This document shows, piece after piece, positions 37,501 to 44,670 of a stretch of DNA of 64,000 nt. The notes under the pieces were generated by a model. The model made no database searches. It was not told where the DNA came from and was given only the letters and a program-made list of their open reading frames with translations. The DNA lies in assembly GCA_008828725.1 (NCBI GenBank), contig MEHQ01002031.1, forward strand, positions 388,596-452,595, in the 5' to 3' direction. The position numbers and the translations under genes are program-made. Source of the stretch: Saccharina japonica (taxonomy: Eukaryota; Sar; Phaeophyceae; Laminariales; Laminariaceae). The stretch's first letter is position 1; every line of letters begins with the position of its first letter.

Positions 37501-38645
37501 ACCTTTTTTTCCATCCCATTTATTATCGCCGCCCTTCTTTTCTCTCTATATCTCTTAATCGTAACTCAGATCCGGGGTCACTAAATAGGCTCTTGTCCCC
37601 CCTCCCCATTGCGGCACGTGCCTTGTTTTTTTTCTCATCCCATTTATTATCTTCGCACTTCCGTCTTTCTCCCTCCCTAGTCGTAACTCAGATCCGGGGT
37701 CACAAAGTAGGCTCCTCTCCCTCCTCCCCCACTGCGGTTCTTGCCTTGGTGTTTATCGCGCAGAGGGTTCAGCCTTCCCAACGCTCGTCGATTTTCATCG
37801 AATTTTGCCAACTCACGCTCTCGCGCTTTCGGCTAGTCAAGATCCTTTTTCTTTTTTCTTTTTCTTTTTTTGCGAGAGAAAGTCTCTACGAGCATGCACT
37901 CGGGGGGGCTCGAACTCGTGATCTCGACTTACACAAGCTTCGTGGTTACCTGCTAGCCTACCGGGGCGACCGGCATGGCCTTGGTTTTTTTGTTATCGCG
38001 AGAAGATTTTAGCACTTTCTTCCCTCGTCGACTTTCTTCAAATTGTGCCTACCCACGCTAGAATAATAGATGGTCTCGACAGTCAGTGTTACCCGACAAT
38101 AAAATTCTCCATACGGAGACTCGAACCCCTGACTTCAACCTTAGCATTCTTCGTGGTTACCTGCTAGACCACCGGGCCGACTGTCACGGACTATTACTGG
38201 ACTGGCCATTTCTGACTGTTACTGAATATTACCATACCCCTCAACTGAGCAACTACCCAATAAGACATACGCCTTATCAGGCATATATGCCTTATCGCTG
38301 GAATATCATTAATTTGTGTACTATGACACCACCTACTATTACGGAGGACCATAGAAAATAGGGGACCACATATTGTTAGTAAAAGTAGGGGAAATATATC
38401 TTGAGGCTTAGCATTTTGCAAACCACGTGTACGGGACCCAACCAGGTTGCATAGCATATCACCTGAGGGGTCGTTCTCTGATCGGTGAAGGCGAACTCAA
38501 GGACGCGGTGGAACAAGCTGTCGAGGTAGCAGCCAAGGTAGATGTACCCCTCCGCACCCGGCTCGCCATCAGAACGGCCGACCACTGCTGAGGAATGCGT
38601 TCGTTCTCCGCCAGACTGCCGCCGCCGCCTCCTCCCAAAGCGATT
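28565..38645 (-). CDS. WSC - cysteine-rich - CAP (SCP/PR-1) secreted protein, 5' exon not found
   Basis: Exons in transcript order: 38645-38463, 36978-36819, 35907-35503, 34966-34477, 33812-33755, 32290-32149, 30432-30279, 28634-28565. All phases agree; 1662 nt give 553 residues ending in TAG. Exons 1-2 encode a WSC domain (GYIYLGCYLDS, RCYEHCAVEGGATFMGLQYG, SQCWCG, CLGDGNAMCGG), a fold that binds polysaccharide. Exon 3 adds a Cys-rich module (WCADGIAGIRFGDVCCVEKC, GADECCAAAI, GVSCNDSRAAPC) of a kind I associate with brown-algal extracellular proteins. Exon 4 is a Pro/Ser/Thr/Ala-rich linker that runs into LHNEAR. Exons 5-8 complete a CAP domain: CLHNAKPLVYSDEVAASA, CGEFFHSS, NGYGENLFMCWG, HATQVLWKSTTDLGC, and YLVCHYDPPGNIVG, the second CRISP signature. 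The intron after exon 4 uses a GC donor (AG|GCAAGC). The first exon starts in phase 0 without an ATG, so a signal-peptide exon must lie upstream at higher coordinates; I could not find it. Probable role is a cell-wall or secreted defence-type protein (inference). Confidence 0.82.
28800..29690. other. Last intron of the WSC-CAP gene, first part
   Basis: Follows, on the plus strand, the terminal exon at 28565-28634. Short open frames only; nothing recognised. Confidence 0.35.
29693..29971 (+). mobile_element. Rep-A MITE copy in WSC-CAP intron
   Basis: ACGCGTGCTACGATAGAGGT and CTACCGTACCATGCGT form the ends. The inner block contains GCTCCTTAACCCAAAATCGT, the uninterrupted form of the site where other copies carry insertions. 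Confidence 0.8.
30690..30750 (+). repeat. 11-bp minisatellite GGGATACCGAC
   Basis: Five to six units of GGGATACCGAC with one ATGATACCGAC variant, immediately left of a Rep-A copy. Intronic. Confidence 0.85.
30750..31031 (+). mobile_element. Rep-A MITE copy in WSC-CAP intron
   Basis: GGTGCTACGATAGAGGCG to CACCTCTACCGTAGCATGCG, with the shared TATACCTTTTTTTGGCTGAA block. Confidence 0.75.
31140..31390 (+). repeat. Rep-G, G-tailed dispersed repeat
   Basis: A G-run is followed by GTATGACCATAGACC, CCCTACAATG, CACCAAGCGCGGAGCGAA, GGTGAGCTGCACCCTACTAA and GAGGCGGACTTGCATATG. The same blocks in order occur at 56640-56905 and, inverted, at 46805-47045. Possibly a SINE, but I see no clear Pol III boxes. 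Confidence 0.7.
31642..31914 (-). mobile_element. Rep-A MITE copy, inverted, in WSC-CAP intron
   Basis: GCATGCTACGTACGGTAGAGG at one end (read 20-base core) and TACCTCCTCTATCGTAGCAC at the other. Internal GGTGGTCACTTGAGGAGCT. Confidence 0.75.
32541..32780 (-). mobile_element. Degenerate Rep-A copy, inverted
   Basis: GCATGCTACGACGGTAGAGG start, then GGTCGCTTGAGGAGCTCTAT and AACAATATTGCAACACAATA. The far end has decayed. Confidence 0.55.
32915..33045 (+). repeat. 9-bp minisatellite TGTATGCGC
   Basis: About fourteen units of (G/T)(T/G)ATGC(G/A)(C/A)(T/G) type in an intron of the WSC-CAP gene. Confidence 0.85.
33966..34404 (+). mobile_element. Rep-A MITE copy split by a Rep-C foldback
   Basis: CCCGTGCTACGATGGAGGG at the left, CTCTACCGTAGCATGCCTGC at the right. 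A Rep-C element is inserted at 34032-34226 exactly in the CTCCTTAACCC target. Lies in the GC-AG intron of the WSC-CAP gene. Confidence 0.8.
34032..34226. mobile_element. Rep-C foldback MITE (195 bp), nested
   Basis: Starts GGGCCCATATTAACGAGTAT, ends TTAAAACGGGCCC, and is almost wholly a palindrome whose arms share CTTTTCATTGGTCAACACAC. Flanked by TTA on both sides (34029-34031, 34227-34229), a Harbinger-type target duplication. Confidence 0.85.
34889..34918 (-). repeat. Coding (GTTACC)n hexamer repeat
   Basis: Four to five hexamers inside exon 4 of the WSC-CAP gene encode a PLPLPLPLP run in the linker. Length variation here would stay in frame. Confidence 0.85.
36393..36790 (+). repeat. Compound CACAATGGTCA minisatellite
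   Basis: About twenty-five units of ACGCACAATGGTCACC or CAGGACCACGCACAATGGT type abut the 3' end of WSC-CAP exon 2 within the next intron. Confidence 0.95.
37086..37330 (+). repeat. Decamer minisatellite TGACTATTAC
   Basis: More than twenty units of TGACTATTAC with point variants; a short outlier run lies at 37465-37505. Intronic to the WSC-CAP gene. Confidence 0.95.
37327..37440. mobile_element. Rep-B MITE copy
   Basis: TTATGAAGGGACCATAGTAA to CACTATGGTCCCCCGA with central GGACCAAATATTGTTAGTAA, preceded by TA. Sits inside the TGACTATTAC minisatellite. Confidence 0.8.
37513..37972 (-). mobile_element. tRNA-derived SINE, copy 2 with duplicated tail
   Basis: Read on the minus strand: tRNA-like head with A-box GGTAGGCTAGCAGGTAACC and B-box GAGTTCGAGCC (37972-37893), a T/C-rich body, then a tail unit of about 120 bp present twice (37513-37636 and 37637-37751, both with CAGATCCGGGGTCAC). 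The head has no matched acceptor stem, so it is not a working tRNA gene. Confidence 0.6.
37973..38190 (-). mobile_element. tRNA-derived SINE, copy 1
   Basis: Head 38186-38100 on the minus strand: CCCGGTGGTCTAGCAGGTAA (A-box) and GGGGTTCGAGTCTCC (B-box). The body contains GAAAGTCGACGAGGGAAG, parallel to the body of the neighbouring copy. Confidence 0.65.
38338..38405. mobile_element. Truncated Rep-B copy
   Basis: TTACGGAGGACCATAGAAAA and ACATATTGTTAGTAAAAGTA only; the right end is missing. Lies next to WSC-CAP exon 1. Confidence 0.6.
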
Positions 38646-38894
38646 CTGTAAAAACAAGCGCAACGAACAGGTGATGAGGAGTGCGAGGCATGGAATGGGG
38701 CTACTGGAGTGGCGCCCGAAACATGGATGGGGTTATGGTCACGTTCGATGCCATGGGTGAACGGGGATAAAGTATGATGATTGTGGTTACCTGGTATATG
38801 ATAACGTGTGAAGTTTGGGTTGCAGTTATTGTTGTGTAACTATTTATTAGTGTGAAAAGCATGGTTTGCCTTTTGTCGAGTATGATAGGCTGGA

Positions 38895-39350
38895 ACACCT
38901 GGTTTTCCTAATTGAGAATGATGTTTCCGATGCGAACGATAATCGTTTTTGTTTAATAATATATATATGTATATATGTCTTCCTCTCACGAGTCAAAAAG
39001 CAACCTACAGTAGGCTGCGTTTGTTTATAGAACATCAAAGTATTGACCATGCGTATCGATTTCGCTCAAAAACAAAACAGTCTTGAAGGGCTTGTAAAAC
39101 AGAGAACATTTGAAAAACTTGTACGTTGGGGGAAGGCACCTCCCCCACATAAATACCGATTTCTTGGATGATCAATATCTCGAGACTGCCAATGTTAATT
39201 CTGTTGTTTTTTCTAGGTCGAAAGCTGTCACAAAAGTGACTACCAGGTAGTGTATCAGGTAAACTTTGACTGTGAGGGAAATACACATCTAAAAAAACAA
39301 AAGTACATCCTCTCACTCTCATCGGAAACGCCATTCTCAATTAGGAAAAC
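38895..39350. mobile_element. Inverted-repeat element of about 455 bp
   Basis: Left arm GGTTTTCCTAATTGAGAATG and right arm CATTCTCAATTAGGAAAACC are exact inverted copies; pairing extends inward through GTTTCCGATG. A related single end occurs near 5630-5670. No coding capacity. Confidence 0.65.
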
Positions 39351-39399
39351 CGACTGCTGCTACGAGTATGGGATACGTAGCTTGAGAAGCTTGAGGGGC

Positions 39400-39690
39400 C
39401 AGATCGCGAAGCATGGCCTAGCGTGCAAAGCATGAAGGGTTACATAGCTTGCGCAGCCTAGTTTCGCGCGTGCAAAGCATGGTATAGGCTATAGCGTATA
39501 GGCTAACGTGAGAAACATGGGCTGCCGTCCATGAAGCAAGGGCTTTAGCTTCCGAAGCATGGATGGGTTAGCGTGCGTGCGATCCATGGGCGAACGCGCG
39601 AAGCATACATACATACATACATACACGGGTTAGCGTGGAAAGCATGGATGGATTAGCTTACGAAACATCGATCGGTTGGCGTGCGAAGCA
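39400..39690 (+). repeat. Degenerate GGTTAGCGTGCGAAGCATGG minisatellite
   Basis: Units of 25-35 bp built on AAGCATGG and GGTTAGC(G/T)T, with a short (ACAT)n at 39605-39625. Immediately left of a Rep-A copy. Confidence 0.75.
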
Positions 39691-39747
39691 TGGACGCGTT
39701 CTCCAACAGAGGTACGAGTAGCACTTTTTTCGGAATGCCGGGGCTCC

Positions 39748-39821
39748 TTAACCCCTTAAGAACTGGTCCCAAACTACTTGGAATTAGTGTAGGATATTTT
39801 GTTCAGTTCTGACTGGGTTAA
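39748..39821. mobile_element. Rep-D piggyBac-like MITE, nested
   Basis: TTAACCCCTTAAGAACTGGT to CTGACTGGGTTAA, so CCC/GGG ends with TTAA at both sides, the piggyBac target. Central ACTACTTGGAATTAGTGT. Confidence 0.75.
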
Positions 39822-39984
39822 CACAAAATCGTCGGAATTCCATACCGCTCTGTACCTAAATATAAGCACCGTTTTTGTTTAATGTTAATGTGTAAACGGT
39901 GTTTATTTTTCGTTAAGGTGGTAATTTTTTGTGTTGCAATATTTTTCATTGTACAAAGTTAGGCCATGTTACTGTTCATCGGGC

Positions 39985-40101
39985 ATTAAATAAAATTATT
40001 ATAAATACGTCAGCTGTGAGTTCAACCGATTGAATAGTAGATACTCAACTTTGCGAGCTGCGTAGAATTTTTGTTCTATGTGTTATTTGTGGTATTGGTG
40101 T
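39985..40101 (+). repeat. Rep-F, 117-bp exact repeat, copy 2
   Basis: Identical to 14112-14228. The flanks here read GGGCATTA before and GCATTATAG after, suggesting a GCATTA target duplication, although the first four bases of the repeat (ATTA) are shared with the other copy. Confidence 0.85.
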
Positions 40102-40210
40102 GCATTATAGCGCTTTCGTTTTCTTCCAAAATCAGTTTTGTTTTACTTACTGTTAGTATAGAGCCCCTCAAGTAATCACCCTCAAAATGCAGGAACATGG
40201 TGCACATAGT

Positions 40211-40818
40211 ACGTATATCGTATTAATAGTGTAGCGTGCGAAACATGGGAAATATTTGTTTTGTGTGTACAGTATGGGACGTGAGACGACTCCCTGTGGG
40301 CCAAAATGTACCCGTTGAGTGAAATACCCTATATACAGAATATCTGGCAAATCCCCCTGAATCGGGACAACAGGGGAACACCACCTCTTCCGAAGGGCAT
40401 CCTCCCCTAAGCGGGGACCGTGGACCTCCTTTGCGATGCCTGGTATACCAGGAGAGGTTGATGGGTTCCGGGGGGAGTTGATGGGTTCCTCGTTCCAGCT
40501 CGATTCCACAAAAACAGTACTGCACACCAACGGATATCGGCACGCATTCCGTGATTAACCCTTCAAACATCGAACGACTTGGCCACAGTACTGTGCCAAC
40601 GGATGAAAACACAAACATTCCGTGATTAAGCCTTAAAACATGGAACGATTTGGCCCCCGGGGGCTTCCAGGTTCTACGTCGTAGTGTACATTCTGGCAGC
40701 ATCTATATTTTCAGAAATATCTAAGTAACCGGATACTCTAGCATCTGGAATAAATCTCCCCGAAAGTTGAGGAATATCGTATGTTGACATGTTGACGAGG
40801 GTATCGGGACATCTACAA
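40211..40818. other. No gene recognised
   Basis: A 159-codon minus-strand frame (40223-40702) overlaps another long one. It has no motif and contains a local repeat (CGTGATTAA...AACAT..AACGA twice at 40550-40650). I do not call a gene. Confidence 0.35.
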
Positions 40819-41000
40819 TTACGGGGAGTAAATAGGACCAACTATTTTGAGTAAAAGAAGGTAAATGTACCACAGTAAGTATAGGTTTTTGTCTGTATCG
40901 TAGGTCCTATAGGACCAAATATACTCAGTAAAATAAGGTAAATGTATAGGTTTTTGTCTGTATCGTACCGGTAGGTCCTATTTCCTGTGCTCCCCTGTAA
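40819..41000. mobile_element. Rep-B MITE copy with internal duplication
   Basis: Starts TTACGGGGAGTAAATAGGAC, ends CTGTGCTCCCCTGTAA. The middle (GGACCAAATATACTCAGTAA to TTTTTGTCTGTATCGTA) is present twice. Confidence 0.75.
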
Positions 41001-41166
41001 TATCTACAGTAGTAGATGTTCTACGGCCCGATTGGTACGTTTACCAGTCCTGCGTTCTTGTACGAGTACTCGTAGCAGACATATTTGAATTGTGCGACCT
41101 ACATTGATTGATGCCCCGGAGCGCTCGCCATGCTGCCAAAAAACACCCACACGCTGCTCATCTCAG

Positions 41167-41255
41167 TTAACCCACTCAGAACTGAAAAATAATGTATCGC
41201 ACTAATTCCAAGTAGTTTGTCCCCGGATTCGTGGGACCAGTTCTTAAGGGGTTAA
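41167..41255. mobile_element. Rep-D piggyBac-like MITE
   Basis: TTAACCCACTCAGAACTGAA to CAGTTCTTAAGGGGTTAA, about 89 bp, TTAA at both ends. Confidence 0.8.
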
Positions 41256-41739
41256 GATCTAGGCGATATACTGTAGTAGATCTGCAGAACATCCCATAAA
41301 GACATGTTACTAAGATCTAGATGATTTAAAACACCTTTATAACGGCCGGTTAAGGTCTAGATGGTCTAGATCGTGACCTTTTTCGACAATGACGCCATTG
41401 CAGTGTAATTATCCCGTCGAAAATTGTTTACGGGATACCTGGTACACCACATGCATGCGTACCTCAAGACTGTAGTACTTGCACAAGACGAGATACACAG
41501 TCAACACGCTCCATATATGTGTGTGCTTACTATAATACGGTTTTGATACATTTCGAGCTGTGTGCATGCTTGTACAAAGTGATTTAGCAACTTGCGATTT
41601 CGACGGTACCCCTTATATTATACTGCCCGGTGTCTGCAGCATGCTATCGACGCGTTGCACATTGATCGCTTCACGCAAGACTCCGAGCTGTGGCTGAGCC
41701 GCGCGGCAAGCAGGTATTATAATAGCAGGTATGTACGAT

Positions 41740-42255
41740 CTTACGGTAGCCTGCATGCAGGTGCACCATGTTTCTGCCTTCTAAGGGTGGTCACTTATTA
41801 AGGAGCTCTATACCTCACCCGAAAACTGATTTCGGATAAAAATAAAAGCTTGTACACCCGATGGACAGTCCCATGGACTAACTATAAACATATATAAATT
41901 AATGTTGAGTCCACCGTAGAGCACGCAGGGTAAATATTTTTATTTCCGGGCCGGCCTCGGTATCGGAATCTCGGCACCTCAACATCTCGAGTTTTTTTTT
42001 TTTTCTTTTATTCGAGCACTCTCTTCGGGGATCGGCTCCTCCGACGCCCCTCGCCCTTCGTTCCCCCCGCTTACCTCACCGCGAACGCGTGCGGGGGCAG
42101 AGAGAAAGAGAGAGAGAGTACAATGAAAAATATTGCAGCAGAAAAATGAAAAAAAAACGACGATTTCGGGCTAAGGAGCCCGATCATTCAGAAACCGTTT
42201 CAGCCAAAAAAAGGTATACCTTATACCGTGTACCTCTATCGATGCAGGCGTCTCA
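41740..42255 (-). mobile_element. Rep-A MITE copy, inverted, interrupted
   Basis: Right-type end GGTAGCCTGCATGCAGGTGC, then GGTGGTCACTTATTAAGGAG, and after about 235 bp of foreign CT/GA-rich sequence (41885-42118) the rest, GGAGCCCGATCATTCAGAAA and AAAAAAAGGTATACC. Confidence 0.65.
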
Positions 42256-42389
42256 CCGTGCACCCCCAATTGATAGCGCGGCCTACCAATCAATAGTACG
42301 GGAGAGAGTCCTATGTACTTGTAGTACAAGTAGCTTATTATGTAGGAGAAGCAGAACCAAAAATAGTGCCTAAACATGAGGGGGGATAT

Positions 42390-42461
42390 TGTCGGATGGC
42401 AATAAGTGCATCGTGGTGGGTTCTGTAATTACTACAGTATCTACGTATTGCCATCCGACAA
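42390..42461. repeat. Rep-H copy with short foldback
   Basis: GTCGGATGGCAATA at the left and TATTGCCATCCGAC at the right make a 72-bp foldback. The Rep-H-like sequence continues to about 42560 (CATCAGTGATCACTCCGAAA). Confidence 0.55.
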
Positions 42462-42674
42462 GCAGGGTGTGTATGTATGTACTCGTACGTATATAGCATG
42501 AACGTGCTTCATCAGTGATCACTCCGAAATATGCACTCCTCCGAAAGAAGAAAAACACTGCTATATACGATGGAGGGCAGGGTACTGCTGTAGTACCGTT
42601 TTTTGGACGCATGCTAAGATAGGGGGTAGGTATACCTTTTTTTGGCTGAAATGGTTTCTGAATGATCGGGTTCC

Positions 42675-42829
42675 TTAACCCATTCAGAACCGAAAAACCT
42701 ATCCCACACTAATTCCAAGTAGTTTTTCCACAAATATGTGGGACCAGTTCCTTAACGGATTCAGAACTGGTCCCACGAATTTGGGGACAAACTACTTGGA
42801 ATCAGTGTATGATTTTTGTTTTCAGTTAA
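42675..42829. mobile_element. Two head-to-head Rep-D MITEs sharing one TTAA
   Basis: Copy one is 42675-42755 (TTAACCCATTCAGAACCGAA to GGACCAGTTCCTTAA), copy two 42752-42829 (TTAACGGATTCAGAACTGGT to TTTTCAGTTAA). They are inverted to each other and overlap by the TTAA. Confidence 0.75.
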
Positions 42830-42883
42830 CTCGGAATGGTCGCAATTCCATAACTGTGTCGCAATAATGTTCGTTTCTACTTA

Positions 42884-43082
42884 GGGCCCGTTTTAACGAA
42901 GAAAAAAAACGAAATGGAAAAAATAAAATTCAAATTCGCTTTTCATTGGTCAACACACGCACCAGCATCAAATATTAGGATCCTGGGGGGTGCTGGTGCG
43001 TGTGTTGACCAATGAAAAGCGTATATATTTGAATTTTATTTTTTCCAAATTGAATTTATTTCATACTCGTTAAAACGGGCCC
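42884..43082. mobile_element. Rep-C foldback MITE
   Basis: GGGCCCGTTTTAACGAAG to CTCGTTAAAACGGGCCC, preceded by TTA. Both arms contain TTTTCATTGGTCAACACACG. Confidence 0.8.
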
Positions 43083-43853
43083 CGTTTTACGAAAAGCTCA
43101 TTGGTCAACACACGCACCAGCATCAAAGATTAGGATCTTGGGGTCTAATCAATTTGAATCGGACGAAAAAACCAAGAAGGTCCCAGGACCTTCTTTTCCA
43201 AAGAATTCAAATCAAATTGAGGAGTTAGCCCGACTTGGACCGGCATGTCCACGGTGGGCGAACGCCCCCGGTACAATCTGGTCATTTCTTGGTGGCATCG
43301 ATGACCACGACCGAGGCGACAACACGTGAACCACAACCCGAGGCCACCGGGACAACAGCCGCGCCCACGCCTATAGACAATAGCACAGCGTACCCCGGCG
43401 GTGGCGCCTCAAAACTAATCATGGCGGTCGCAATCCCAACTTTTCAACCAGCTCGATGCTCCAACCCGATCAAAAACCGAGCGATCGACCCAAAAACAGC
43501 ATGATACGCTCAAGACTTCGATAACACCATCGCCGCCCCTGTCTCGCCCGTGGCGTTCCAGGGATCCCTACGCCCACTCAGGAGACCCTGAGAGCGATAG
43601 CTTCCTAGCCTGGGTGGTCAAAAGCAAAAGTATGCTGGCGGCGGCGCGCACGCGTCGACGCATGCTTTCCCTCTCGTCTCCTCTCGTCGATTTTTTTCAC
43701 CTGGGCGCTGTGACGCATGCTGCGTTTTTTCGATTTCATAAATATTTGAACGAGCAATTCATATTCCCCATAGGACGCAAACCGCTTTTTTTTTGCGAAA
43801 TCACATTCAAATAGGATTTTATTTTCCAAATTGAATTTTTGCTGTCTTCGTTA
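43083..43853. mobile_element. Rep-C-type element with a GC-rich internal cargo
   Basis: Starts CGTTTTACGAAAAGCTCATT with the Rep-C arm (GGTCAACACACGCACCAGCA) and ends with the opposite arm (CCAAATTGAATTTTTGCTGT, then CTTCGTTA). Instead of a hairpin loop it carries about 600 bp of GC-rich DNA, open for 89 codons from 43235 (MTTTEATTREPQPEA), Thr/Pro/Ala-rich. The cargo origin is not recognised. Confidence 0.55.
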
Positions 43854-44064
43854 AGGCCCGTATTAACGAGTATAAAATAAATTCAATTTGGAAAAATAAA
43901 AATAAAAATTCGCTTTTCATTGGTCAACACACGCACGAGCACCAATTTTTATGCCCCAAGATCCTAAAACCTTTGGTGCTGGTGCGTGTGTTGACCAATG
44001 AAAAGCGGATTTGAATAAAAAAAAATCCAAATTGAATTTTTTTCTTCTTCGTTAAAACGGGCCC
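43854..44064. mobile_element. Rep-C foldback MITE
   Basis: AGGCCCGTATTAACGAGTAT to CGTTAAAACGGGCCC, with TTA before and TAA after. The arms share TTGGTCAACACACGCACGAG. Confidence 0.8.
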
Positions 44065-44559
44065 TAAGATGGGCCCTTAGAGACCATTGAATTGTTCCAA
44101 ATCGGGCAGCATTTTGATTTCCCTCGCCACGATCAGTGCTTGGGTGACGTATACACGGGTAGAGCTCCCCAAGCGACTGAAAGAAAAGAATGACCACTCC
44201 CTCAGTAGAGCACAAGATGGTGCACCTCTATACCACCACATGCATGCATGCATGCGTGCGTGCGTCCACTCTCTCTCTGCACAAAGTCTACTCCCTCTTC
44301 TCTGTGTCATACCTACTTCCTCCGCTTTGAGCGTTTTTTCTACTACTACAGTAGTACTGCCCCTCCGTCATTTCTAAAAAACGCTGGCTTTGATAGGGGT
44401 ACCTACGTCGTAGTGTTTATTTTTTGAAGGCCGAAACATTCATGACTATACACTGTGGAGGCGGGCGCAATTCGACGGGGGGGTTCAACGGGGCAGGAAA
44501 GAGTTTGAAGCTTTCTCGCGATAACAAATGCAAAGCACGAACCGCCGTAGGTGGAGGGA

Positions 44560-44670
44560 GGCGGTGGAGGGATCGGGGGGGGGGGTACTCATGTCGTGCA
44601 CGGCCGTAGTCATATGGCCATAGACCCTCGCATCCCTACAATGCCGGGACGTACGGAGACCTGAGGTTCG
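44560..44670 (+). repeat. Partial Rep-G copy
   Basis: G-run then GTACTCATGTCGTGCACGGC, GTCATATGGCCATAGACCCT and CATCCCTACAATGCCGGGAC. The 3' blocks are absent. Confidence 0.65.

Larger units (their letters stand above)
39692..40210 (+). mobile_element. Rep-A MITE copy with two nested insertions
   Basis: Left end ACGCGTTCTCCAACAGAGGT; right part CCTCAAGTAATCACCCTCAA. Holds Rep-D at 39748-39821 in the CTCCTTAA site and Rep-F at 39985-40101 inside the TCATCGGG...GCATTATAGCG block. Confidence 0.75.
42609..44250 (+). mobile_element. Rep-A MITE copy expanded by nested insertions
   Basis: Left end GCATGCTAAGATAGGGGGTA with AGGTATACCTTTTTTTGGCT; right end at 44205-44250 with CACAAGATGGTGCACCTCTA. 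Between them sit two Rep-D copies (42675-42829) and three Rep-C-type elements (42884-44064). Rep-A sequence is recognisable at 42830-42880 and 44068-44200. Confidence 0.7.

Noticed and set aside
37893-38186. Two apparent tRNA genes
   Set aside because: A and B boxes are present but the acceptor stems do not pair, and both continue into a shared non-tRNA body, so they are SINE heads.
43235-43504. Gag-like or other retroelement fragment in the Rep-C cargo
   Set aside because: Only a Thr/Pro/Ala-rich composition is suggestive; there is no zinc knuckle, protease, polymerase or terminal repeat pair nearby.
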